Part shown: positions 25,302-33,013 of the stretch, one piece after another
Numbering within the stretch: position 1 is the first letter of the stretch
How the letters are laid out: each line of letters starts with the position of its first letter
Notes under the pieces: generated by a model
The model's input: only the letters and a program-made list of their open reading frames with translations
What the model was told of the DNA's origin: nothing
The model's database searches: none
Assembly: GCF_026410545.1 (NCBI RefSeq)
Contig: NZ_JAPMIT010000003.1
Span: 434,001 to 498,000 of the forward strand
DNA length: 64,000 bases
Direction of reading: 5' to 3'
Source: Microbacterium sp. STN6
Lineage (GTDB): Bacteria; Actinomycetota; Actinomycetes; Actinomycetales; Microbacteriaceae
Position numbers and translations under genes: made by a program

Positions 25302-26447
25302 TCATGCATGGTTCACCACGTGGGCTGCGAGGCGAGCGAGCTCGATCGAACGGCCATCGGCACCTCCCGGGTACTGCATGGGTGCCGGAATATAGCCGAA
25401 CGAAAGCCCAGAGGTCGGGTCAGCGAATGCGAGAGCTCCCCCTGCGCCATCGTGTCCGAACGAGCCCAGGCCGCCGTACGGCATGCGCGGCTGGGGGAGC
25501 ATGAACACCATCCCGAAGCAATTGGGCACACCGAGTACGCGGTCCGTCCCCCAAGACTGCTGCTGCGCCATGTCCGCGAAGACCTCTGGAGCGGCGATAC
25601 GAACACGGCCCGTACCCAGTGCCGCTGCGTAGAGCTGCGACAGGCCGGAAGCGGAGCCGACACCGCCGATAGCGGCGGCTCCAGCCCGTCGCACCAGTGG
25701 GTTGTTCGTGCTCATGCCGCGGTCGGAACGGTCCTCCGGTGCGTCGACGTTGCTGAACACCGCCTCCTGAAGAGCATCGACGGGGGGACGTGCGGCAAGC
25801 TCGGCGACTTCGGCAGCGGTGGGCTTCGGGTCGTCCACTGGCACGTACCTGGAGTCCTCGATCTCGGGGAGGCCGAGGAAGAAGTCTGCGCCGATCGGTC
25901 CGCGGATGGCTGCTTCGTACACTGTCTGCAAGGTGGTGCCCGTCACCCGGCGGACCAGTTCCTCCATGAGCACGCCGATCGTCAGTGCGTGATAACCGAA
26001 CGCGGTTCCCGGACGCCACACCGGCCGTTGCGCAGCGAGCACATCGGCTGCTGCGCGTGAATCCAGCACTTCGTCGAGCGACAGCCGTCGCGCGGCAACC
26101 GGCAGGCCCGCTTGGTGGCCCAGCAACTGACGGACCGTGACGTTCGCCTTTCCAGCCGCCCCGAATTCGGGCCAGTAGTGGCTTACAACACGGTCCGGTT
26201 CAATGGCGGTCTGATCGATCAGGTGCGCAATGACGAGAGCGGAGACACCTTTGGACACTGAGTAGACACCCGTGAGCGATCTCGCGGCCAGATAGGTTCC
26301 GCCCGCGAGATCGACAACCGGTTCACCGTGCAGACGGATACTCAGCTGCGCACTGTAGCCGTCGTCATGAGTAAGCATCTCGGCGAAGCGGTCCGCCACC
26401 GGGGCGAACCGGACGTCGCAAGAGCCGTGAGCGACCGCCTCCATCAT
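25302..26447 (-). CDS. Serine hydrolase, beta-lactamase/EstB-type esterase fold
   Basis: A 381-residue protein of the class-C beta-lactamase-like hydrolases. The nucleophile motif SxxK is S63-V-S-K66 in YSVSKG. Tyr152 in GYHALTIG fits the catalytic tyrosine of EstB-like esterases, and GHDGAGG near the C-terminus replaces the KTG motif of true beta-lactamases. With glycosidases on both sides, an esterase that removes acyl groups from a glycoside is more likely than antibiotic resistance. ATG 26447 overlaps the GH3 stop by 4 bp and has GGAGGAGG upstream; GTG 26453 is an alternative. No signal peptide is seen. Confidence 0.85.
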   Translation of the reverse strand: MMEAVAHGSCDVRFAPVADRFAEMLTHDDGYSAQLSIRLHGEPVVDLAGGTYLAARSLTGVYSVSKGVSALVIAHLIDQTAIEPDRVVSHYWPEFGAAGKANVTVRQLLGHQAGLPVAARRLSLDEVLDSRAAADVLAAQRPVWRPGTAFGYHALTIGVLMEELVRRVTGTTLQTVYEAAIRGPIGADFFLGLPEIEDSRYVPVDDPKPTAAEVAELAARPPVDALQEAVFSNVDAPEDRSDRGMSTNNPLVRRAGAAAIGGVGSASGLSQLYAAALGTGRVRIAAPEVFADMAQQQSWGTDRVLGVPNCFGMVFMLPQPRMPYGGLGSFGHDGAGGALAFADPTSGLSFGYIPAPMQYPGGADGRSIELARLAAHVVNHA

Positions 26448-28945
26448 GTCCACGCCTCCTCCGTCGTCATAGAATTCGCCACAGTGCTCGGCGTCGAGGT
26501 GAGAATGCTATCGACGGTGACAGCTGCGCTTGTGCGAAGATCATCCACAGAGAACCCCACTCGTACGGCATAGCCGCCCGGCTCCGTGAGCCACGCGGCG
26601 TCCCAATGCTGGAACGCTCGCGCGGCCACAGGGATCTCGACCTCGATCGCCTCACGCGGATCAGCGGAGACCGAGGCGAACCCGGCCAGCCAGCGTATCG
26701 GCCGATCCACTTCCGTGGGCGTGGTGCGCTCGAGATAGACCTGGATGACGGTCTTGCCCCTCCGCCTGCCGGTGTTCGTTGCCTTCACACGCACGACCAT
26801 GTCGCCGCCCTCGTTCACCTGTAGAGGTGTATTAACCGATTCGATGACCCAGGTCGTGTAGCCGAGGCCATGCCCGAATGGAAATGCCGGCGTGGCGTCG
26901 CTCTTCAGCCACGCGCGATAACCGACGTGGATCCCCTCGACGTAGTCGAGCTTGCCAAGTGTCGGTCTCGTCTTGTGCACGGGAAGATGCGCCTCGGTTG
27001 CAGGCCAGGTTACAGGCAGGCGCCCGCCAGGCTCCGAATCGCCACTGAGTACATCCGCCAAGGCGCCGCCGAACTCCTGGCCTGGGAACCAGCTGATGAC
27101 GATGGCGGCGACCTCGTCTCGCCACGGCAGCAACACCGGGGCGCCCGAATTGACGACAACCACTGTGCGGGGGTTGACGCGGGCGACCGCGCGAACCAGA
27201 TCATCCTGCCTGCCAGGAAGCGCGAGCGACTCACGATCGAATCCTTCGGATTCGACCCCGGCGGTAGTCGAGACGACCACCACGGCGACCTCTGCTTCGC
27301 GAGCGCGCTCGACCGCTTCGGCGATGAGTTCCTCCGGATCGCGCGTCGTCGGGGGATTGCCGATAACGAGTGCAAGGGCGCCCGGAATGCCACCCGATAC
27401 CGGCCGGAACGAAACAATAACGTGCAGCTCGGGCGTTGACGACGGAACCTCGATCACAGCTGATGGTGGATTCAGCACCGCCGTGGCGGGATCATCACCC
27501 TGGTCCGTTCGCAGCTGCCCTGATGCCGCCACGACACCATTGACCTTGACCGAATAGTCTGCAAGACCCGCGACTCCGAGCCGGTTCTCGCCCGCGCCGG
27601 CTGTCTTCCACAGGAAGTCCATCTCCACTCTGGCTGCACGCACAGCTGGAGAGTCCTTGTCGAAGCCGACAATACGAGATGCTCGACGGGTCTCCTCGAG
27701 GAACATCGTCTCGTTGGCGTCAAAATAGCGAACTGTCATGCCGGGTTCGCCGTCGGTCGTGCTGAACTCGTCCGCACCGAAGTCCGCCACTCCGTGCTGC
27801 GCGGCCGCGCCGAGAGACCAGGTCAGCTGTGCGTTGGGCCAGCGGGCCGCGATCCCGTCAAGGGGGGAGCTGATGGTCGCAGGAACCACCGTCGCGCTGC
27901 CACCGCCCTGAATCCGCGCGAACCGTGCTCCCTCGCCGATCAGCGCGATCACGCTGGGCTGTGCCAGAGGCAATAGGTGTTCGTTCCGTACCAGCACCAT
28001 GCCAGCGGACGCTGCAGCGCGCACGGTTGCACGCACCTGCTGCGCGTCCTCTATGGCGGGCCAGTCGCGGTTTGCGACGCCTCGCAGTGCGCCGACTCGG
28101 GCCGCCAAGCGCAGAATGCGATCTACCTTCCGGTCGACTGCCTCGACGGGAATTCGTTCCTCGCGTACAGCGCGCACCAGCTCCGCCCCCCACGGCCCGG
28201 AGGGGCCGGGCATGACGAGGTCTTGTGGATGCTCTGCGCTCTCCAGGGAGCGGACTGCGGTCCAGTCGCTCACGACCACTCCGTCGAAGCCCCATTCGGT
28301 GTTCAACGGAGTGGACAGGAGAGCGTTCTCTGAGGCGGTCGCACCGTTGATGGAGTTGTATGCGCTCATCACAAGCCAGCTGCCGCCGTCGATCACAGGA
28401 CGTTCGAAGGCCGCAAGGTACACCTCCCGCAAGGCTCGCTCGGAGACGCGCACATCGACGGTAAATCGCTCAGTCTCCGAGTCGTTGGCGACATAGTGCT
28501 TCACGGTTGCACCTACTCCGCAGGACTGAACCCCTCGTACGTAGGCAGTTGCAAGCGTCCCGGTCAGCAACGGGTCCTCGCTGAACGCCTCGAAATGTCG
28601 ACCACCGTAAGGCGACCTCTGGATATTGATGGTGGGACCAAGCAGCACGTCGACGCCCTTGCGGGCGGCTTCGCTTCCCAGGCCCCGGCCGATGCGTTCA
28701 ATCATTTCCGGGTCCCAGCAAGCAGACATGGCGGTGGGTGACGGGAAGCTTACCGACGGGGAGCGCTCGTCCCATTTCTCCCCACGAACACCTGCTGGCC
28801 CGTCAGACAAGACCATTGGCCTTAGCCCGATCGATTCCAGGGCGACGGTCGACCAGGAATCGGCGCCTGTCAACAGCGCCACCTTGCTTTCAAGGGGCAG
28901 CGATTCACGCAACTCCACGAGCTGCGCCTGCGTCGGGTCGTACAC
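26444..28945 (-). CDS. Beta-glucosidase, glycoside hydrolase family 3
   Basis: An 833-residue retaining glycosidase. The N-terminal barrel carries LSDGPAGVRGE, KHYVANDSE and nucleophile Asp227 in VVVSDW. A second alpha/beta domain is interrupted by a PA14-like insertion (about 400-500, with MTVRYFD and DYSVKVNG). It ends in a fibronectin-III-like domain (TGRRRGKTVIQVYLE). This layout is common in enzymes acting on plant glycosides. It starts at GTG 28945 after GGAGAT. It is the first gene of the operon, divergent from a TetR gene. Confidence 0.93.
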   Translation of the reverse strand: MYDPTQAQLVELRESLPLESKVALLTGADSWSTVALESIGLRPMVLSDGPAGVRGEKWDERSPSVSFPSPTAMSACWDPEMIERIGRGLGSEAARKGVDVLLGPTINIQRSPYGGRHFEAFSEDPLLTGTLATAYVRGVQSCGVGATVKHYVANDSETERFTVDVRVSERALREVYLAAFERPVIDGGSWLVMSAYNSINGATASENALLSTPLNTEWGFDGVVVSDWTAVRSLESAEHPQDLVMPGPSGPWGAELVRAVREERIPVEAVDRKVDRILRLAARVGALRGVANRDWPAIEDAQQVRATVRAAASAGMVLVRNEHLLPLAQPSVIALIGEGARFARIQGGGSATVVPATISSPLDGIAARWPNAQLTWSLGAAAQHGVADFGADEFSTTDGEPGMTVRYFDANETMFLEETRRASRIVGFDKDSPAVRAARVEMDFLWKTAGAGENRLGVAGLADYSVKVNGVVAASGQLRTDQGDDPATAVLNPPSAVIEVPSSTPELHVIVSFRPVSGGIPGALALVIGNPPTTRDPEELIAEAVERAREAEVAVVVVSTTAGVESEGFDRESLALPGRQDDLVRAVARVNPRTVVVVNSGAPVLLPWRDEVAAIVISWFPGQEFGGALADVLSGDSEPGGRLPVTWPATEAHLPVHKTRPTLGKLDYVEGIHVGYRAWLKSDATPAFPFGHGLGYTTWVIESVNTPLQVNEGGDMVVRVKATNTGRRRGKTVIQVYLERTTPTEVDRPIRWLAGFASVSADPREAIEVEIPVAARAFQHWDAAWLTEPGGYAVRVGFSVDDLRTSAAVTVDSILTSTPSTVANSMTTEEAWT

Positions 28946-28999
28946 GTTCTCATCTCCAATTCTTCATCGAACTCTGCGGTGAACGGAAACCGGTCAATG

Positions 29000-29033
29000 A
29001 CATCGTTTCATAGTTTTGCCATCGATACCATGT
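29000..29033. promoter_or_regulatory. Predicted TetR operator between divergent genes
   Basis: Inverted arms ACATCGTTTC (29000-29009) and GATACCATGT (29024-29033) match at 8 of 10 positions around a 14-nt spacer. The right arm ends 4 nt before the TetR start codon and the left arm is 55 bp from the GH3 start, so binding could control both genes. Confidence 0.5.
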
Positions 29034-29037
29034 CCGT

Positions 29038-29619
29038 ATGACAACCCGTGGCCCGTATGCGAAAGGGCTTGCCAAACGTGAGGAAATCCTTGACACTGCA
29101 CTGGAGCAGTTCGCCCGACACGGCTATGACAGGACCTCTGTGCGAGAAATCGCGAGGCAGGCAGGACTGAGCCAGGCGGGCTTGCTGCATCACTTCAGCA
29201 CGAAGGAGGAGCTCTTCCTCGAAGTGCTTCGCCGCAGAGATGACAGGGCTACGGTTCCGGACGAGTTTGACCACACCCACTCTGTGGGCAGGCTGATGGG
29301 CGCAGTGGAGCGCAACGCAGGAGAGCCCGGCCTCGTCAGGCTCTTCGTCTCAATGTCGGCAGAGAGCATAGAAGGCGAAGGCGTTGCCCACGGATTCTTC
29401 GTCGAGCGGTACCGGTGGCTGATCGATGAGATTGCTCAGGATATAAGAGTGCAGCAAGAGGCGGGGGAGCTCACAAGCGCGATTGAGCCGAAGGAGGCTG
29501 CTTCGCTCTTAGTCGCGGCTGCCGACGGGCTTCAGCTGCAATGGCTCTTGGATCCTGGCAGCGTGGACATGGCAAGTCTGATGTCGAGGCTCTGGGGGAT
29601 ACTCAAACGGGTCGTTTGA
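29038..29619 (+). CDS. TetR-family transcriptional regulator (island)
   Basis: A 193-residue regulator. The helix-turn-helix is at about 25-60 (TSVREIARQAGLSQAGLLHHF), followed by an all-helical ligand-binding domain with no family-specific signature. It starts at ATG 29038 with no ribosome site and may be translated from a nearly leaderless message. It is divergent from the GH3-serine hydrolase-GH78 operon, with a palindrome between them. It probably represses that operon, and possibly the ABC operon at 19723, until a glycoside-derived signal binds. Confidence 0.88.
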   Translation: MTTRGPYAKGLAKREEILDTALEQFARHGYDRTSVREIARQAGLSQAGLLHHFSTKEELFLEVLRRRDDRATVPDEFDHTHSVGRLMGAVERNAGEPGLVRLFVSMSAESIEGEGVAHGFFVERYRWLIDEIAQDIRVQQEAGELTSAIEPKEAASLLVAAADGLQLQWLLDPGSVDMASLMSRLWGILKRVV

Positions 29620-29679
29620 TTCTCGGAACCCTTGTTCTCTTACACGCCACGCTGCACACAACCTCCACGGGAAGAAGGC

Positions 29680-30004
29680 CTAGTTCTCGCTGCCTTCCGT
29701 CCGAGCCGGCTGGCCGTATTCATCTGGGACGATGAGGCCGGTCGAGGACTGCGCTGACATCGACAGCGTCTCGATCCAGTCTTTGTTGATCTCGGGTACT
29801 CGCGAGCCGTTGAAGCGGAAGTAAGAGTGGAGTCGACGGGTTGATCCAGATGCAGCTGCGGCCGTCGCTCACGGTGATCGAGTCGCGCCACGACATGGCG
29901 AAGCTCTCGTTGCGCCGAAGCTTGTTGACGATCACGATTTGCAGATGCGTTAGAAGGCGGTCTGCGAATTCGATCGTCGTGCCGTCGTACCTGAGTGTGC
30001 CACC
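29680..30004 (-). pseudogene. Frameshifted relative of the DUF7882-type gene
   Basis: On the minus strand this matches the intact gene at 30162-30485 along nearly its whole length (GTLRYDGTTIEF, KLRRNESFAMSWRDS, then RVPEINKDWIETLSMSAQSS). Two defects are visible. The ATG is replaced by GGT, because the sequence joins the 82-bp repeat just there. One extra T in the CTCTTACTT stretch shifts the frame in the middle. Many other differences separate it from the intact copy, so it is diverged rather than freshly duplicated. Confidence 0.85.
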
Positions 30005-30027
30005 GGCGACGCCTCCGCAGGTTCGGT

Positions 30028-30109
30028 GTCGCGCACGGCGTCGGGGGTCGAGTTCACCGCAGGGCGCCCAACGCGATCGGGGCGCTCGCCGCGGCATCCG
30101 CTGTCATGC
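30028..30109. repeat. 82-bp direct repeat, right copy
   Basis: Matches 19155-19236 with one difference. On the minus strand it holds the 17-codon upstream frame and the first ten codons of the TRIC gene, then passes straight into the DUF7882-type pseudogene. It marks the right boundary of the island. Confidence 0.9.
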
Positions 30110-30161
30110 TTCGATTCTCGCCGGTGCGGGTGCCGATTCGCGACAGGCGAAGGCTACCGGC

Positions 30162-30485
30162 TCAGTCTTCGGTGCCACGCGGATGCGCGGGGTTGCCGTT
30201 CTCGTCTGTGACGATCAGGCCGGTCGACGACTGTGCCGATGACGACAGCGTCTCGATCCAGTCGCGGTTGATCTCGGGCACGCGCGAACCATTGAACCGA
30301 AAGTAGAGAGGAATGAACGGGCTTATCCAGATCGAGCTGCGCCCGTCGCCGACCATGATCGAGTCGCGCCACGACATGGCGAAGCTCTCGTTGCGCCGCA
30401 GTTTATTGACGATCACGATCTGCAGGTGTGTGAGCATACGATCGTCGAACTCGATCGTCGTGCCGTCGTACGTGAGTGTGCCCAT
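30162..30485 (-). CDS. DUF7882-type small protein
   Basis: A 107-residue protein read from ATG 30485 with AAGGGCG upstream. The sequence (MGTLTYDGTTIEFDDRMLTH, KLRRNESFAMSW, SIWISPFIPLYFRFNGSR, NRDWIETLSSSAQSSTGLIV) is of a kind I associate with the Microbacteriaceae, where such proteins occur in several copies. Its function is unknown; it looks like a compact cytoplasmic domain with no signal or membrane segment. A damaged relative lies at 29680-30004. Confidence 0.85.
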   Translation of the reverse strand: MGTLTYDGTTIEFDDRMLTHLQIVIVNKLRRNESFAMSWRDSIMVGDGRSSIWISPFIPLYFRFNGSRVPEINRDWIETLSSSAQSSTGLIVTDENGNPAHPRGTED

Positions 30486-30616
30486 GGTGCGCCCTTCGCC
30501 GATCCCGGGGTCCGGGTGAACCGAGGCAGTGCGGCGAGCGACGATGCCATCCGAAGTGGTACGTACAGTCTCTGCCTTTCGACTGGCAAGCGCATCAGTT
30601 CTGACGCGATTGCTTC

Positions 30617-30628
30617 TTGCTCGAACAA
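30617..30628. promoter_or_regulatory. Predicted MarR operator before its own gene
   Basis: TTGCTCGAACAA, extending by one pair to CTTGCTCGAACAAG, lies 25 bp before the marR-type start. The same palindrome recurs twice before the reductase gene. Confidence 0.75.
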
Positions 30629-30652
30629 GCATCCCAACCGTACGCTGAGGCC

Positions 30653-31111
30653 ATGACCGAGCGGATGCACCTGAACGCCGGTCCCGTGAGCCAGGCCGTC
30701 TTCCGCACGGCCCGGCTGCACAAGGCGCTCGCCGCGCGCCTGTTGCGCGAGAGCGGTCTGCGCCCCGGTCAGGAGCTCGTGTTGATGACCCTCTGGCAGA
30801 GTGGCCCGCAGCGCCTCGTCGACCTCGTCAATACTCTCGACTCGGATGCCGCCACTATGACCCGCAGCATCGCCCGACTCGAGAAGGCTGGCCTCGTCGC
30901 CCGCCGCCCGTCCGAGACCGACCGGCGTGCGACGATCGTCGAGGCGAGCGAGAAGAGCCTCGCCCTGCGCCCAGCCGTCGAGAACGCGTGGGCCGAGCTC
31001 GAGCGTCTCTCCGTGAGCGGAATCCCCCCCGCGAGGCAGCGCGAGATCATCGCAGCCCTGAGCGACCTCGAGGCGTCCCTCACCGACGCAGACGAATCCG
31101 GTGTCAGTTAG
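30653..31111 (+). CDS. MarR-family transcriptional regulator
   Basis: A 152-residue winged-helix regulator. The DNA-binding region is LRPGQELVLMTLWQSGPQRL, then DSDAATMTRSIARLEKAGLV and the wing RRPSETDRRATIV. I take ATG 30653 with GAGG upstream; an in-frame start at 30617 would begin inside the operator. It is followed by the flavin oxidoreductase gene in the same direction. Matching palindromes before both genes suggest it represses itself and the reductase until an electrophile or aromatic compound binds, as is known for other MarR proteins beside ene-reductases. Confidence 0.9.
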   Translation: MTERMHLNAGPVSQAVFRTARLHKALAARLLRESGLRPGQELVLMTLWQSGPQRLVDLVNTLDSDAATMTRSIARLEKAGLVARRPSETDRRATIVEASEKSLALRPAVENAWAELERLSVSGIPPARQREIIAALSDLEASLTDADESGVS

Positions 31112-31136
31112 AGTATCCCCGCACTCTCCAAGGAAG

Positions 31137-31181
31137 TTGTTCGAACAAGGAATAACCCCACTTCATTACCTGTTCGAGCAA
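31137..31181. promoter_or_regulatory. Two predicted MarR operators before the ene-reductase
   Basis: A perfect palindrome TTGTTCGAACAA lies at 31137-31148 and a near copy CTGTTCGAGCAA at 31170-31181, 33 bp apart centre to centre (about three helical turns). Two proteins bound on one face of the DNA could cooperate. Confidence 0.75.
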
Positions 31182-31220
31182 CCAAAGGGGCACAAGCTCC
31201 TCCGGAACAGGAGTGAACAG

Positions 31221-32324
31221 ATGAGCGCGGAATTCGTCGTCGAGACCAGGCAGAGAGCCTTCGAGCCGGTCACAGTCGGCAGCCTTCACTTGAGGAACAG
31301 GGTCGTCATGGCCCCGATGACCCGTAGCCGGGCATACGACACGAGGCCCACGCCAGAGATGGCGACGTATTACGGGCAGCGCGCATCCGCTGGTCTTATC
31401 GTCACCGAGGGCATTCAGCCGAGCGCAATCGGGCAGGGCTACCCCGCGACGCCCGGGCTGCACACCGACGAGCAGGTCGTGGCGTGGCGGCGGGTGACCG
31501 CGGCCGTGCACGCGGCGGGCGGAACCATCGTGGCGCAGCTGATGCACACCGGCCGGCTCGGCCACCCCAGCACGACCGAGGCGGTGGGTCACGGCCCGCT
31601 GACGCCGGTCGGCCCGTCTGCGGTGCGCGCGAAGGGAACCATCTTCACCCCGCAGGGGTCCCAGCAGCTCGTCGAGCCGCTTGAGCTCACCGAGAACGAG
31701 ATCGAGGCGACCATTGGCGACTTTGCCGCGGCCGCCCGCAACGCGATCGATGCCGGGTTCGACGGCGTCGAGGTGCACGGAGCCAACGGCTACCTGCTGC
31801 ACCAGTTCCTGACGACCAATGCCAACCAGCGCACCGACCGCTGGGGCGGCAGCCCAGAGAATCGGATGCGGCTCACGCTCGCCGTGGTCGCCGCCGTCGC
31901 CGGCGCCATCGGTGCCGACCGCACCGGCCTGCGCATCTCGCCGAACAACGGCCTGGGCGACACCGAGGAGCTCGACTACGCCACGCTCTACCCGCAGCTG
32001 GTGCGCGAGCTGGATTCGCTCGGCCTCGCCTACCTGCACCTCGTCGAGGCGGGCGACCCGGCGCTCACGCCGGTGATCCGCTCGGCGTGGAGCGGCACGC
32101 TCATTCTCAACGCCGCCACCCCCGACCTGGCCGATCACCCCGGCCGCCTCGACCTCATCGAGAACGGCGCGACCGACCTCGTCTCCTTCGCGCGCCTCTT
32201 CATCGCCAACCCCGACCTCGTGGCCCGGCTCAAGACGGGCGCCGAACTCGCCAGCCCCGACCTCTCGAAGGCCTACGGCGGCACTCACGAGGGCTACACC
32301 GACTACCCGGCGCTCGTCGGCTGA
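31221..32324 (+). CDS. Old-yellow-enzyme family NAD(P)H:flavin oxidoreductase (alkene reductase)
   Basis: A 367-residue FMN barrel enzyme of the NemA/XenB type. It has NRVVMAPMTRSRA near the N-terminus, HTGRLGHPS, and HGANGYLLHQFL with the substrate-binding pair His186/Asn189, as in classical old yellow enzymes. It ends with FARLFIANPDL, typical of the phosphate-binding region. It reduces activated C=C bonds and often nitro compounds or nitrate esters. ATG 31221 is chosen because AGGAG lies 9 nt upstream; a longer frame from 31101 covers the operators. Its control by the MarR protein is inferred from the palindromes. Confidence 0.93.
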   Translation: MSAEFVVETRQRAFEPVTVGSLHLRNRVVMAPMTRSRAYDTRPTPEMATYYGQRASAGLIVTEGIQPSAIGQGYPATPGLHTDEQVVAWRRVTAAVHAAGGTIVAQLMHTGRLGHPSTTEAVGHGPLTPVGPSAVRAKGTIFTPQGSQQLVEPLELTENEIEATIGDFAAAARNAIDAGFDGVEVHGANGYLLHQFLTTNANQRTDRWGGSPENRMRLTLAVVAAVAGAIGADRTGLRISPNNGLGDTEELDYATLYPQLVRELDSLGLAYLHLVEAGDPALTPVIRSAWSGTLILNAATPDLADHPGRLDLIENGATDLVSFARLFIANPDLVARLKTGAELASPDLSKAYGGTHEGYTDYPALVG

Positions 32325-32338
32325 GTCCCTTACCCCCA

Positions 32339-32389
32339 GCGGATGCGCGTGGCCCGTGCCGACGATCGGCGCGGGCCGCCGGCATCCGC
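32339..32389. terminator. Long bidirectional hairpin between convergent genes
   Basis: Outer arms GCGGATGC / GCATCCGC and inner 12-bp arms GGCCCGTGCCGA / TCGGCGCGGGCC (one G-T pair) close on CGA. It lies between the ends of the ene-reductase and the TetR gene and could stop transcription both ways. Confidence 0.75.
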
Positions 32390-32393
32390 TCTC

Positions 32394-32954
32394 TCAGGCG
32401 TCGTGCGTGAACGCCGCGCGAAACATGGCGCGCGCTCGCGTCGCGGTCTCGGCTCGTTCGCCCGGCTCGGACTTCGAAAGGATGCTCGCCAGCATCGAGA
32501 TCGCGAGCATCACGTCGGCGGGCTCGACGTGGTCTCGTATGCGCCCGGCCGCCTGATCGCGCGCGAGGATCGCGTCGATCACGGCGAGCACGCGCGTGCC
32601 CAGGTGCTCTGACCGGGCGTCGTTGCGCGCCGACATGAGCATGTCGACCAGGGCCGTCGACTCGAGCGCCTGCTCGGTCACTACGTCAAAGAGATCGCGA
32701 AGGGTCGACCGCTCATCGTCGGCCAGCGCCTCGAGGGCGGCGAGATTGTCGTCGAACACGGCGACGGCGAGCGCGATGCGATCCGGGAAGTGCCGGTACA
32801 GGCTGCCTTGCCCGACGCCGGCGCGGCGGGCCACGGCGCTCAGTGGCGCGGCGAAGCCCTCCTCGGCGAAGATCTCGCGGGCGGCGGCCACCAGGGCGGC
32901 ACGATTCGCGGGCCCGGCGCTCGGCCCGCGGTTGGCTTTGGCGTTCGTCGGCAC
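32394..32954 (-). CDS. TetR-family transcriptional regulator
   Basis: About 186 residues. The helix-turn-helix (FAAPLSAVARRAGVGQGSLYRHF) is at about 30-55, followed by a helical effector domain. The frame is open to 33035, but that extension crosses a perfect palindrome and the promoter. I take GTG 32954, 6-7 nt after a TATGCT box, which fits a leaderless message; a TTG slightly upstream is possible. It is divergent from the SDR gene, with ACCGGACA-GAGG-TGTCCGGT between them. It is therefore probably the SDR gene's repressor and its own. Confidence 0.85.
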   Translation of the reverse strand: MPTNAKANRGPSAGPANRAALVAAAREIFAEEGFAAPLSAVARRAGVGQGSLYRHFPDRIALAVAVFDDNLAALEALADDERSTLRDLFDVVTEQALESTALVDMLMSARNDARSEHLGTRVLAVIDAILARDQAAGRIRDHVEPADVMLAISMLASILSKSEPGERAETATRARAMFRAAFTHDA

Positions 32955-32968
32955 CGGTGTAGCATACA

Positions 32969-32988
32969 ACCGGACAGAGGTGTCCGGT
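32969..32988. promoter_or_regulatory. Perfect palindrome between TetR and SDR genes (operator)
   Basis: Arms ACCGGACA and TGTCCGGT are perfectly complementary around GAGG. The site is 14 bp from the TetR start and 25 bp from the SDR start, ideal for repressing both. Confidence 0.8.
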
Positions 32989-33013
32989 AGAACCCGAACG
33001 AAGGAAAGCCGCC

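Noticed and set aside
25302-26447. Beta-lactamase resistance gene
   Set aside because: The SxxK motif is present, but the KTG motif is replaced by HDGAGG, there is no signal peptide and the operon context is glycosidases, so an esterase-like role is more likely.
19237-30027. Prophage or integrative element
   Set aside because: No integrase, phage structural or conjugation gene is present; only a broken transposase fragment.
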